From positions 1 to 64,000 of the forward strand of contig NZ_MULI01000023.1 of assembly GCF_002939385.1 (NCBI RefSeq): DNA of 64,000 nucleotides, in the 5' to 3' direction. A model generated the notes under the pieces. The model saw only the letters and a list, made by a program, of their open reading frames with translations. It had not been told where the DNA came from and did no database searches. Position 1 is the first letter of the stretch, and every line of letters begins with the position of its first letter. Shown here in pieces: positions 26,350 through 38,511 of the stretch. The translations under genes and the position numbers were made by a program. The stretch comes from Streptomyces sp. MH60 (GTDB lineage: Bacteria; Actinomycetota; Actinomycetes; Streptomycetales; Streptomycetaceae).

Positions 26350-26386
26350 TTGTGAGACGCGATACATCGCGTTATGGTGTGTCGTA
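26350..26386 (+). promoter_or_regulatory. promoter with overlapping dyad for the DrrAB-type exporter
   Basis: The hexamers TTGTGA (26350-26355) and TATGGT (26373-26378) are 17 bp apart. The spacer and -10 contain an imperfect dyad (GCGATACATCGCGTTATG and on, 26360-26386) of the kind bound by PadR- or TetR-type repressors of drug exporters. The 5' leader to the ATG is about 75 bases. Confidence 0.55.
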
Positions 26387-26459
26387 AATCGCTCGCTGAG
26401 CGCGGCGAAACGTACAAACCTAGGCTTTCCGAAGAATCCCCGACGACGTGGAGACTCAT

Positions 26460-27467
26460 ATGCCAGGCGCCATCTATGCCGAAGGCCTGGTGAAGACCTT
26501 CGGTGACGTACGGGCTCTGGACGGCGTCGACCTCGACGTTCCCGAGGGCACCGTCCTGGGCCTGCTCGGGCCGAACGGCGCGGGCAAGACCACCGCCGTC
26601 CGCTGCCTCACGACCCTGCTCCGCCCCGACAGCGGAAAGGCGGTCGTCGCGGGCATCGACGTCCTCAGGCAGCCCAACGAGGTACGCCGTTCCATCGGCC
26701 TCTCCGGCCAGTTCGCCGCGGTCGACGAATACCTGACCGGCCGGGAGAACCTGCAGATGGTCGGGCAGCTCTACCAGATGAAGGGCAAGGCCGCGAAGGC
26801 CCGAGCCATCGAGCTGCTCGAGCAGTTCCACCTCTCGGACGCCGCCGACCGTCCCACCAAGACCTACTCCGGAGGCATGCGCCGCCGGCTCGACCTGGCG
26901 GCGGCCCTGGTGGTCTCCCCGCCCGTCATGTTCATGGACGAACCCACGACCGGCCTCGACCCCCGCAACCGCCAGGAGCTGTGGGAGGTCATCAAACAGC
27001 TGGTCGCCGGCGGTACGACCCTGCTGTTGACCACGCAGTACCTGGAGGAGGCCGACCATCTCGCGCACGACATCGCGGTCGTCGACCACGGCCGCGTCAT
27101 CGCCCGCGGCACCTCCGACCAGCTCAAGGCCCGCACCGGGGGAGAGCGCGTGGAGGTCGTCGTCCACGAGCGCGACCACATAGGGACGGCCTCCGAGGTG
27201 CTCGCCGGATTCGGCAAGGGCTCGACCACCGTCGAGGAGCACACCCGCAAGCTGACCGTCCCCGTCACCGGCGGCGCGAAGCTGCTCGCCGAGGTCATCC
27301 GCGAGCTCGACGTCCGCGGCATCGAGATCGACGACATCGGCCTGCGCCGCCCGACCCTCGACGACGTCTTCCTCTCCCTCACCGGCCACGTGGCCGAGGC
27401 GAAGGACGAGGCGAACGGCTCGGCGGACGGCGCCGACCACGAGCAGGAGAAGGAGGCCGCCAAGTGA
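26460..27467 (+). CDS. ABC transporter ATP-binding protein, daunorubicin-resistance (DrrA) type
   Basis: The 335-residue ATPase powers an efflux pump with the permease encoded next. It has Walker A GPNGAGKTT (near 38), signature YSGGMRRRLDL (near 138), Walker B VMFMDEPTTGLDP (near 157) and the H-loop TTQYLEEADHLA. A C-terminal domain typical of DrrA (from about 220, VVVHERDHIGTASEVL and on) follows. ATG 26460 is chosen because GGAG lies 6 bases upstream. The transported compound is unknown; multidrug or antibiotic export is likely by family. Its stop overlaps the permease start. Confidence 0.92.
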   Translation: MPGAIYAEGLVKTFGDVRALDGVDLDVPEGTVLGLLGPNGAGKTTAVRCLTTLLRPDSGKAVVAGIDVLRQPNEVRRSIGLSGQFAAVDEYLTGRENLQMVGQLYQMKGKAAKARAIELLEQFHLSDAADRPTKTYSGGMRRRLDLAAALVVSPPVMFMDEPTTGLDPRNRQELWEVIKQLVAGGTTLLLTTQYLEEADHLAHDIAVVDHGRVIARGTSDQLKARTGGERVEVVVHERDHIGTASEVLAGFGKGSTTVEEHTRKLTVPVTGGAKLLAEVIRELDVRGIEIDDIGLRRPTLDDVFLSLTGHVAEAKDEANGSADGADHEQEKEAAK

Positions 27468-28321
27468 GCGCCGCCACCGATGCCGCGCCGGTCACGGCGT
27501 CCGCCAACCCCCTCGGCCAGTCCATCCGCGACTCGCTGGTCATCGCCCGCAGAAACCTCATCCGGATGACCCGGATCCCGGAGATGGTCCTGTTCGGGGT
27601 CATCCAGCCGGTGATGTTCGTGGTCCTCTTCACGTACGTCTTCGGCGGTTCCATCAAGGTCGGCAGCACCACCGACTCGGGCGTCTACAAGGACTTCCTG
27701 ATGGCGGGCATCTTCGCGCAGACCGTCACCTTCGCCACCGCCGGATCGGCGGCCGGCATCGCCGACGACATGCAGAAGGGGCTCGTCGATCGCTTCCGGT
27801 CCCTGCCGATGGCGCGCGGGGCGGTGCTGACCGGGCGGACGGTCGCGGACCTGGTGCAGACGTCGATCACCCTGCTCGTCCTGGCGATCGTCGCGCTGCT
27901 CGTGGGCTGGCGTACCGGGTCGGCGGAGCCGACCAACATCGGGAGGGTGCTCGCGGGCTTCGGGCTGCTTCTGCTCCTGGGGTACGCCTTCACGTGGATC
28001 GGCGCCCTGATCGGCCTGTCCGTTCGGACGCCGGAGGCGGCGACCTCCGGAGGGATCATCTGGCTGTTCCCGGTGACCTTCGTCTCGAACGCCTTCGTGG
28101 ACTCCAGCCAGATGACGCCCTGGCTCCGGCACATCGCCGAGTGGAACCCGTTCAGTGCCACGGTGCAGGCCTGCCGCGAGCTGTTCGGCAACCCCGGCGT
28201 CGTGCAGTCCGACGCCTGGCCCATGCAGCATCCCGTCTGGGCCTCGGTGATCTGGTCCGTGCTGATCATCGCGGTCTTCCGGACGCTGGCGGTGCGCAAG
28301 TACCGCTCGGCGGCCACCTGA
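27464..28321 (+). CDS. ABC transporter permease, DrrB type
   Basis: The 285-residue membrane protein has about six transmembrane helices, including MVLFGVIQPVMFVVLFTYVFGG (near 41-62) and LAGFGLLLLLGYAFTWIGALI. The ABC-2 family pattern DDMQKGLVDRFRSLPMARGAVL (near 102-123) and the late SNAFVDSSQMTPWLRHIAEWNPFS motif are present. The GTG start overlaps the ATPase stop (GTGA) with AAGGAGG 7 bases upstream, so the two are translationally coupled. Confidence 0.92.
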   Translation: MSAATDAAPVTASANPLGQSIRDSLVIARRNLIRMTRIPEMVLFGVIQPVMFVVLFTYVFGGSIKVGSTTDSGVYKDFLMAGIFAQTVTFATAGSAAGIADDMQKGLVDRFRSLPMARGAVLTGRTVADLVQTSITLLVLAIVALLVGWRTGSAEPTNIGRVLAGFGLLLLLGYAFTWIGALIGLSVRTPEAATSGGIIWLFPVTFVSNAFVDSSQMTPWLRHIAEWNPFSATVQACRELFGNPGVVQSDAWPMQHPVWASVIWSVLIIAVFRTLAVRKYRSAAT

Positions 28322-28334
28322 CCGGCAGACGACG

Positions 28335-28375
28335 CGACGAGCCCCCGGCGTCACGGGGACACCGGGGGCTCGTCG
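28335..28375. terminator. bidirectional terminator between exporter and greA
   Basis: Arms 28335-28348 and 28362-28375 (CGACGAGCCCCCGG and its complement) form a 14-bp perfect stem with a 13-base loop that can pair further. It separates the convergent permease and greA genes. Confidence 0.8.
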
Positions 28376-28391
28376 ACGGGTGAGCGGCGCG

Positions 28392-28889
28392 TCAGCCGTT
28401 GTACGGCTCGGCCTTGAGGATCTTCACCGAGGCGGGCTTGCCGTTGGGCAGCTCGTACTGCGCGTCGTCGCCGACCTTGTGGCCGATGACGCCCGAGCCC
28501 AGCGGGGACTGGGGGGAGTACGTCTCGATGTCCGAGCTCGCGTACTCGCGCGAGGCGAGCAGGAAGGTCAGCGTGTCGTCCTCGTCACCGTCGAAGGCGA
28601 TCGTGACGACCATGCCGGGCGCCACCACGCCGTCGGCGGCCGGGGCCTCACCCACCTTGGCGCTCTCGAGCAGCTGGGTCAGCTGGCGCACGCGGAGCTC
28701 CTGCTTGCCCTGCTCCTCCTTCGCCGCGTGGTACCCGCCGTTCTCACGCAGGTCCCCCTCCTCGCGAGCCGCGGCGATCTTGGCAGAGATCTCGGTGCGC
28801 GCAGGACCAGTAAGGTATTCAAGCTCCTCCTTGAGCTTGTTGTACGCCTCCTGGGTCAGCCAGGTGACGTTCTCGCTGGTCTGGGTCAC
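28392..28889 (-). CDS. greA: transcription elongation factor GreA
   Basis: GreA enters the RNA polymerase secondary channel and triggers cleavage of backtracked RNA. The 165-residue protein has the N-terminal coiled coil with the acidic tip in AREEGDLRENGGYHAAKEEQ (near 41-60) and the C-terminal FKBP-like domain ending SPLGSGVIGHKVGDDAQYELPNG. GTG 28889 is chosen because GAGGAG lies 5 bases upstream and the product begins as in other Streptomyces GreA (TQTSENVTWLTQEAY); an in-frame start at 28919 adds 10 unlikely residues. Confidence 0.95.
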   Translation of the reverse strand: MTQTSENVTWLTQEAYNKLKEELEYLTGPARTEISAKIAAAREEGDLRENGGYHAAKEEQGKQELRVRQLTQLLESAKVGEAPAADGVVAPGMVVTIAFDGDEDDTLTFLLASREYASSDIETYSPQSPLGSGVIGHKVGDDAQYELPNGKPASVKILKAEPYNG

Positions 28890-29069
28890 GGGTGCTCCTC
28901 GTTGGTACTGGGAATACAAATCAACGCCCTACCCAGAAGGATGTTCCTTCACGGAAGGGCGAAACCACGAGCCTAACAATTCAGTGGCCAAAGGGGGAGG
29001 ACATAAGCCGCCAGATTCCTGTCACCGCAGGTCAGGCGGCAGGTATTGGCGGCATCGGGCCCCGCCGGA

Positions 29070-29468
29070 TCACTCCGGGTGGCAGCCGAGCAGCTCCGCC
29101 GTCGTCCCCGCGGCCTTGGTGCGCAGGGTGACGACCTTGTCGATGCGGGTGTCGTCCCCGTCGAAGCGGAAGTCGGCCCGGCCCACCTCGTCGCCGTCCT
29201 CGGCCTGGGAGCGCACGGTGCAGTAGCCGGTGACGCCGGCGTCCTTGCGGACCTCCAGGTGCACCTGCACCGAGTTCTCGGCCAGCTCGAAGCCGATCAG
29301 CTCTCCGCTGATCTTGTTCTGGCCGACGTAGTGGTAGCCGAACCAGCCGATCAGGGCGAGCAGGAGGGCACCGAGCACGGCGCCGACGACCTTGAGGGTG
29401 CGGTCGGCCCGTTCGTCCGAGGAGCGGCCGTACCGACCCTGGGGCGTCCGTGTGCTCGCCGTACTCAT
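29070..29468 (-). CDS. DUF4307 membrane protein
   Basis: The 132-residue protein has a hydrophilic N-terminus, one transmembrane helix (VVGAVLGALLLALIGWFGYHYV, near 27-48) and an outer beta-rich domain with two Cys (TGYCTVRS and ELLGCHPE) that could form a disulfide. This is the DUF4307 layout found across actinobacteria. A site AGAGGA lies about 6 bases before ATG 29468. It is divergent from mca, a pairing often seen in actinobacteria. No function is known to me. Confidence 0.85.
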   Translation of the reverse strand: MSTASTRTPQGRYGRSSDERADRTLKVVGAVLGALLLALIGWFGYHYVGQNKISGELIGFELAENSVQVHLEVRKDAGVTGYCTVRSQAEDGDEVGRADFRFDGDDTRIDKVVTLRTKAAGTTAELLGCHPE

Positions 29469-29596
29469 GATCGTCCTCTCCGCGGGAGCGGGTCCGGGTT
29501 CCGGGCCCCGGAATTATTCCGCCCCCGATTCGGTCACTATAGAAGCCGCCGATTGCGCCGACGCACACGGGCGCCGACTGACCCAAGGATTGAGTC

Positions 29597-30478
29597 TTGA
29601 CTGACCAGCTGCGACTGATGGCCGTTCACGCCCACCCCGACGACGAGTCGAGCAAGGGCGCGGCCACCATGGCGAAGTACGTGTCCGAGGGGGTGGACGT
29701 GCTGGTGGTGACCTGCACGGGCGGGGAACGCGGCTCCATCCTCAACCCGAAGCTCCAGGGGGACGCGTACATCGAGGAGAACATCCACGAGGTGCGCAGG
29801 AAGGAGATGGACGAGGCCCGGGAGATCCTGGGCGTCGGGCAGGAGTGGCTCGGCTTCGTCGACTCCGGCCTGCCCGAGGGCGACCCGCTGCCGCCGCTGC
29901 CGGAGGGCTGCTTCGCCCTGGAGGACGTCGACAAGGCGGCCGGTGAGCTGGTGCGGAAGATCCGCTCCTTCCGGCCCCAGGTGATCACCACCTACGACGA
30001 GAACGGCGGTTACCCGCACCCCGACCACATCATGACCCACAAGATCACGATGGTGGCCTTCGAGGGCGCGGCGGACACCGAGAAGTACCCGGAGGGCGAG
30101 TACGGACCGGCGTACCAGCCCATGAAGGTGTACTACAACCAGGGCTTCAACCGGCCCCGCACCGAGGCGCTGCACAACGCGCTGCTGGAGCGCGGCCTGG
30201 AGTCGCCCTACGAGGACTGGCTCAAGCGCTGGTCGGAGTTCGAGCGCAAGGAGCGCACCCTCACCACCCACGTGCCCTGCGCGGACTTCTTCGAGATCCG
30301 CGACAAGGCGCTGATCGCGCACGCCACGCAGATCGACCCCGACGGGGGCTGGTTCCGGGTGCCGATGGAGATCCAGAAGGAGGTCTGGCCCACCGAGGAG
30401 TACGAGCTGGCGAAGTCCCTCGTGGAAACCTCCCTCCCCGAGGACGACCTCTTCGCGGGCATCCGCGACAATGCCTGA
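29597..30478 (+). CDS. mca: mycothiol S-conjugate amidase
   Basis: Mca cleaves mycothiol conjugates of toxins and antibiotics to a mercapturic acid (exported) and GlcN-inositol (recycled to mycothiol). The 293-residue protein is of the LmbE/PIG-L zinc hydrolase family, with the zinc motif AHPDDE (His13, Asp15, Asp16) and the third ligand in GGYPHPDHIMTH (near 136-147). Length and sequence match Mca rather than the shorter deacetylase MshB. The start is TTG 29597, supported by AAGGA 8 bases upstream and by the conserved N-terminus TDQLRLMAVHAHPDD. Mycothiol is specific to actinobacteria. Confidence 0.95.
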   Translation: MTDQLRLMAVHAHPDDESSKGAATMAKYVSEGVDVLVVTCTGGERGSILNPKLQGDAYIEENIHEVRRKEMDEAREILGVGQEWLGFVDSGLPEGDPLPPLPEGCFALEDVDKAAGELVRKIRSFRPQVITTYDENGGYPHPDHIMTHKITMVAFEGAADTEKYPEGEYGPAYQPMKVYYNQGFNRPRTEALHNALLERGLESPYEDWLKRWSEFERKERTLTTHVPCADFFEIRDKALIAHATQIDPDGGWFRVPMEIQKEVWPTEEYELAKSLVETSLPEDDLFAGIRDNA

Positions 30479-30707
30479 CATGAGTGCAAGCGCAAGCCTG
30501 GCAATGACGCACCTCGTCACTCTCGCCGAGCTGGACGAGGACAAGGTCACCCCCGGCGTCCTCGGGTTCATCGTGTTCGCGGTGATGGCTCTGGCGGTGT
30601 GGGGACTGATGAAGTCCATGAACCGGCACATGGGCAAGGTGGACTTCAAGGAGGCGGCGGAGCAGGACGCCTCCGGCGGCGGTGAGGCGAAGCCCCAGCA
30701 GGGCTAG
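30471..30707 (+). CDS. small single-pass membrane protein downstream of mca
   Basis: The 78-residue reading frame overlaps the end of mca by 8 bases. The conserved-looking core is LAELDEDKVTPGVLGFIVFAVMALAVWGLMKSMNRHM, with one transmembrane helix (GFIVFAVMALAVWGLM), and a charged tail rich in Gly and Gln. Possible starts are ATG 30471, 30480 and 30504; none has a strong ribosome-binding site and translation may be coupled to mca. Function unknown. Confidence 0.75.
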   Translation: MPDMSASASLAMTHLVTLAELDEDKVTPGVLGFIVFAVMALAVWGLMKSMNRHMGKVDFKEAAEQDASGGGEAKPQQG

Positions 30708-30710
30708 ACC

Positions 30711-30730
30711 CCGGCGGGGACCCCCGCCGG
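30711..30730 (+). terminator. GC hairpin after the mca operon
   Basis: CCGGCGGG-GACC-CCCGCCGG is an 8-bp perfect stem starting 4 bases after the stop. It has no T-run. Confidence 0.5.
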
Positions 30731-30782
30731 AGACGGAACCCTGCGCGGCGGTGCGGCCCTCCGGGGGTGCGGCCCGGCGGGG

Positions 30783-33700
30783 CTACGCCGTGACCGCCAC
30801 GCCCATCACCTCCCTCGCCTGGCGGCCCGGGACCATGCCCAGGCGCCAGGCCTGCCAGCCCGCCTCCAGCTGGACTCCGCGCTCCAGGAGAAGCTGGTAG
30901 GCGTCCACGTAGTCGTCCAGTTTGCTGTCGCGGGCGGCATGGCGGGCGCGGGACAGCTGCGCCAGCTCCTCCTGCGCCACCGCCGTGCCGACCTCCACTC
31001 CGCCGGGGGCGGCGTACGGCAGCAGCGTGCAGCGCAGGAAGCGGGCCCAGTCCTCGCCCCGCCGGTCGCCGTACCCGGCGAAGAGGGCGGCCGCCTCGTC
31101 GCACAGGGCCAGTGCCTGCGGCGTGCGCGCGTTGCCCGCGTCCACGACCGCCAGCTCCAGACACGTCCACGCCTCCCCGTGCCCGACGCCGATGCGCTGG
31201 AAGTCGGCGCGCGCGTCGACCAGGAGCTGCCGGGCGAAGCCCGAGTTGCGCAGGGAACCGGTCTGGGCGGCCCGCTGGTCCCGGGTGACCCGCGCCGAGT
31301 GGTGCCGGGCGCAGGCCAGGCCGTACACGTCCCGCATCCGGGAGAACATCGTGCGGGAGCGTTCCAGCTCGCGCACGGACTGGTCCAGGTCGCCGGTCTC
31401 CTCCAGCGCCTGGCCCAGGTAGTAGACCGTCCAGGCCTCACCGCGGGCGTCCTCGTTCTCGCGGTGCCGGGCCGCCGCCCGCCGCAGCTCCTCCACCGCC
31501 TCGGAGGCGTCGCCGCCCACCAGGCGGGCCCGCGCCAGCTGGGTCAGCGCCCAGGCCTCGCCGCGGGCGTCCTGGGTGCGGCCGTACAGGTCGAGGGCCG
31601 CCCGCAGGTCCGACTCCGCCCCCGGCACGTCGCCCATGCGCAGGTGCAGCTGGCCGAGCTGGAAGTGGGCCCACGCCTGGCCGTGCACCGACTCGCCCGC
31701 GCGGTGCAGCACCAGCGACTCGGTGAGCAGCTCCAGGGCCTCGGCCAGCCGGGCCCGGTCGCGCTGCACCGCCGCCAGCGCGTGCAGCGTCCACGCGCGG
31801 TCCGTGGCCAGCTCCGGCGCGGCCTGGAGGTCGAGCGCCTCCTGGAGCTTGGCCGCCGCGTCGGTCAGGTTGCCCTGGTGGTGCAGCGTGATCCCCAGCG
31901 AGCACAGCGCCCGCGCCGCACCGGCGTCGTGGTGGGCGTCCCGGTACAGGTCGACGACGGAGGCCAGCGTCGTACGCGCCTTGTCCAGCTCGCCCAGCTG
32001 CCGGGCCGCGATTCCGGTGCGCCACTGCACCGAGCGCACCAGCAGCCCCTGGTCCACGGACTGCGCCAGCTCGCTGATCTCCCCCAGCCGGTACAGGTCG
32101 CCCCGCAGCAGGCAGTAGTCGCACAGCGCGCCCAGCAGGTTCAGCACCGCGCCCTGGTCGACGCCCTCCGCGTGCCGGAGCGTCGCCGTGATGAAGCTCG
32201 ACTCGTCGTCCAGCCAGCGCAGCGCCTCGTCCAGGGACGTGAAGCCGTACTGCCCGAACTGGTTGGAGCGGGTCGACATGTTGCCGTCGACCAGGCGCAG
32301 CACGGAGTCGGCCAGCTCGGCGTAGTTCGCGATGAGCCGCTCCTGCGCGGCCGTCCGCTCGCCGGGCTCCTCCTCGTCGGCGAGCCGGGCGCGGGCGAAG
32401 GCGCGCACCACGTCGTGCAGGCGGTAGCGGCTGCCCCGGACGTGGTCGATCAGGCCCGCCCGCGCCAGCGCCGCCAGCTGCCGGGTCGCCTCCGCCTCGT
32501 CCGTGGCCAGCAGCGCGGCGGCGGCCGCGGCACCCAGCGAGGTGCGCCCCGCGAGCGCCAGCCGGCGCAGCAGCCGCCGGGCGGGCTCCGGCTGGTCGGT
32601 GTAGCGCAGCCACAGCGCCCGCTCGACCGGTTCCACCGGTCCGTAGGCGCCCAGGTCGGTCGCCAGCGCGCGCGGCGAGCGCGCACCCAGCGACGACCCG
32701 GCGACCCGCAGCGCCAGCGGCAGCCCGCCGCACAGCTGCCGGATCAGCTCGCTCGACTCGGCGTCGTAGGGCCCCGAGGCGTCCTCGGCCGCGGCGCCCA
32801 GCAGCTCCTCCGCGCCCGCCGCGTCCAGCTCCTCGACGGGCAGGTCGTACACCCGCGCGGGCAGGTCGGGCGGGAGCCGCAGCGCCTGGCGCGCGGTGAC
32901 CAGCACCAGGCTGTCCGAGCGTTCCGGCACCAGCGCGCGCACCTGCTCGGGGTCCGAGGCGTCGTCGAGGACGACGGTGACCGGGACGCCCGTCAGATGC
33001 TGGTGGTACAGCTCGCTGAGCCGCTTGACCTGCTGGTCGGCGGAGGAGCGTTCCCGGAACAGCAGCTGCTCGCGCGGCGCCCCGAGCCGGTTCAGCAGAT
33101 GCAGCAGGGCGTCCCGGGTGCTCAGCGGCGACTCGTCGCCCTCCACGGAGCCACCCGAACCGGAGCCGCCCGTCCCGGAGCCGCCCGCCGCGGACCCGGC
33201 TCCGCGCAGGTCGACCAGGCAGGCCCCGCGGAAGTAGTCCCGCAGTTCGTGGACGGCCCGGACCGCCAGCGTCGTACGGCCGCTGCCGGGGGCCCCGTGC
33301 AGCACCACCACCGTCGGCTTGGTCTCCGTGCTCGCGCGGGCCGCCTGCACCCACTGCCGCAGCCGCGCCATCTCCTGCCGCCGGCCCGCGAACACGCCCT
33401 CCGGCTCGGGCAGTTGCCCGAACGACTGCTCCAGGGCGTTGCGTCCCCGGGCGGCCGCGCTCTTGTCCGCGCCCCGCAGCTTCGGCCCGGTCTTGGCCGG
33501 TCCGGTGGACGCGGCGAGCATCCGCTGCTGGTCGAGGAAGGGCCGGATGCCGCGCACCTCCAGCGCGGTGAGCCACTGCAACCGCAGCTGCTCGGGCCCG
33601 CCGGGCTGGCTGACCGCCCCGGCGCGGTGGTGGGCGGCCGGCACATGCGCCCCGACCACCTTGACCACGGTCGCCGCCGCGCCGACGACCCCGACCGTCG

Positions 33701-34031
33701 CGCCCGCGCCCACCGCGGTGCCGGTGCCGGTGCCGAGCGCCACGTCGGCCACCACCGCGGCGACCGCCGCCACGGCGGCCACCAGCAGGGGGGTGCCGGC
33801 GCCCTCACGGGCGTAGCGCTGGCGGAAGGTGAGCTGCCCGGCCGCGGCCTCGTCGAGGGCGCGGGTGTAGGCCTCGTATTCCTCGCCGGCCGCCCCCGCC
33901 ATCGCGTCGAGTGCCGCGCGGGCCCGGGAGAGCAGTACGGTCCCGTCGGTGCGCCCGCCCGAGCGCCGTACCTCCTCCTCCACGGCCCGCCTGAGCAGCC
34001 CTTCGGCCTCCGCCCGATGACTGTCCCGCAT
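30783..34031 (-). CDS. membrane-associated STAND-type NTPase with TPR repeats
   Basis: The 1082-residue protein starts with a helical segment and a hydrophobic Ala/Gly/Val region (about 79-125) that could form one or two membrane helices. An NB-ARC-like ATPase follows, with P-loop GAPGSGRTT (246-254), Walker B-like TVVLDDAS, and the plant-R/AfsR-type GLPLALRVAGSSLG. The C-terminal half is a run of TPR repeats (for example ARALCSLGITLHHQGNLTDA, WAHFQLGQLHLRMGDVPGAE). A Gly/Ser insertion (GGSGTGGSGSGG) lies inside the ATPase. No SARP, LuxR or protease domain is attached, so the output is unknown. GGAGG lies upstream of ATG 34031. Confidence 0.85.
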   Translation of the reverse strand: MRDSHRAEAEGLLRRAVEEEVRRSGGRTDGTVLLSRARAALDAMAGAAGEEYEAYTRALDEAAAGQLTFRQRYAREGAGTPLLVAAVAAVAAVVADVALGTGTGTAVGAGATVGVVGAAATVVKVVGAHVPAAHHRAGAVSQPGGPEQLRLQWLTALEVRGIRPFLDQQRMLAASTGPAKTGPKLRGADKSAAARGRNALEQSFGQLPEPEGVFAGRRQEMARLRQWVQAARASTETKPTVVVLHGAPGSGRTTLAVRAVHELRDYFRGACLVDLRGAGSAAGGSGTGGSGSGGSVEGDESPLSTRDALLHLLNRLGAPREQLLFRERSSADQQVKRLSELYHQHLTGVPVTVVLDDASDPEQVRALVPERSDSLVLVTARQALRLPPDLPARVYDLPVEELDAAGAEELLGAAAEDASGPYDAESSELIRQLCGGLPLALRVAGSSLGARSPRALATDLGAYGPVEPVERALWLRYTDQPEPARRLLRRLALAGRTSLGAAAAAALLATDEAEATRQLAALARAGLIDHVRGSRYRLHDVVRAFARARLADEEEPGERTAAQERLIANYAELADSVLRLVDGNMSTRSNQFGQYGFTSLDEALRWLDDESSFITATLRHAEGVDQGAVLNLLGALCDYCLLRGDLYRLGEISELAQSVDQGLLVRSVQWRTGIAARQLGELDKARTTLASVVDLYRDAHHDAGAARALCSLGITLHHQGNLTDAAAKLQEALDLQAAPELATDRAWTLHALAAVQRDRARLAEALELLTESLVLHRAGESVHGQAWAHFQLGQLHLRMGDVPGAESDLRAALDLYGRTQDARGEAWALTQLARARLVGGDASEAVEELRRAAARHRENEDARGEAWTVYYLGQALEETGDLDQSVRELERSRTMFSRMRDVYGLACARHHSARVTRDQRAAQTGSLRNSGFARQLLVDARADFQRIGVGHGEAWTCLELAVVDAGNARTPQALALCDEAAALFAGYGDRRGEDWARFLRCTLLPYAAPGGVEVGTAVAQEELAQLSRARHAARDSKLDDYVDAYQLLLERGVQLEAGWQAWRLGMVPGRQAREVMGVAVTA

Positions 34032-34223
34032 GTCGCGCCCCCTCCGGCGGCATCGGTGTCCTGCCGGGTCGCCCCAGGCGCCCCGGTGGCCCCAGGAGTC
34101 CCAGAGCCCTCCCCGCCCATCCCCGGGTCCTTCCCCGGTTATGCGTGAGTCAAGTGTCCTGCTGCGAGGAGACCCTGGGGAGGGATGGTTCGCACCGGCC
34201 GGGAAAGTCGACGAATTCCCCTC

Positions 34224-34252
34224 TTGACCCGGGTGACCGCAGCCACTAATTT
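34224..34252 (+). promoter_or_regulatory. strong sigma-70-type promoter for the xdh leader
   Basis: TTGACC (34224-34229) and TAATTT (34247-34252) are 17 bp apart, a near-ideal vegetative promoter. Transcription would begin near 34259, giving a leader of about 335 bases before the xanthine dehydrogenase gene. The remaining gap upstream (34032-34223) holds nothing I can name. Confidence 0.7.
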
Positions 34253-34269
34253 TCGATGGAGGCAGACCC

Positions 34270-34314
34270 ATGACTACCGACAGGAGGCGACCGGCAGATG
34301 TACACCAACTCTGA
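34270..34314 (+). CDS. 14-codon leader ORF
   Basis: ATG 34270 is preceded by GGAGG at the right spacing (34258-34262) just after the predicted transcription start. It encodes MTTDRRRPADVHQL and stops with TGA. Its position and strong ribosome-binding site suggest it is translated; the sequence shows no obvious amino-acid bias for attenuation apart from three Arg in a row. Confidence 0.45.
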   Translation: MTTDRRRPADVHQL

Positions 34315-34375
34315 CCTGAGCCGCCTCGCCCGCCGCACGGTGTGGGTTTCGGGTCGGGTCGCGCACGGCTGCTGA
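34298..34375 (+). CDS. 25-codon leader ORF overlapping the first
   Basis: ATG 34298 begins MYTNSDLSRLARRTVWV and ends in GC before TGA at 34373-34375. It overlaps the first leader ORF by 17 bases in another frame, and AGGAGG lies 10 bases upstream. The pair could be translationally linked. Function unknown; it may also be non-coding. Confidence 0.35.
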   Translation: MYTNSDLSRLARRTVWVSGRVAHGC

Positions 34376-34388
34376 CACGCCGTTCCGC

Positions 34389-34407
34389 TGTGCCCCCATG
34401 GGGCACA
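34389..34407. promoter_or_regulatory. palindrome TGTGCCCC-CAT-GGGGCACA and pyrimidine tract
   Basis: Eight-base perfect arms surround a 3-base centre. The DNA just after it (about 34415-34450) is almost all pyrimidine on the + strand. Downstream of the predicted promoter, this could be a repressor site or an RNA hairpin in the xdh leader. An 80-codon frame across 34342-34584 exists but has no ribosome-binding site or family likeness. Confidence 0.45.
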
Positions 34408-34593
34408 TTCCGGGTTTCTCCTCTTTCTTCTCCCTCACTTTCCCCACTTCACGGCATGCCGTTGTCGCGTGCCGATGTGCGCCTGCTCATCTTCTGCGGC
34501 GCGTCCGGACTCAGAAAGCTGCCTGAAATTGGCGAACATGATGAATCGACCTGTCCCGAATCGACCGGCCCCGAGTCGAAATGAAGGTCTGTC

Positions 34594-38510
<3,917 letters not shown>

Positions 38511-38511
38511 C

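Noticed and set aside
34342..34584. 80-codon + strand ORF upstream of xdhA
   Set aside because: No ribosome-binding site, it runs across the dyad and pyrimidine tract, and its sequence has no family likeness.
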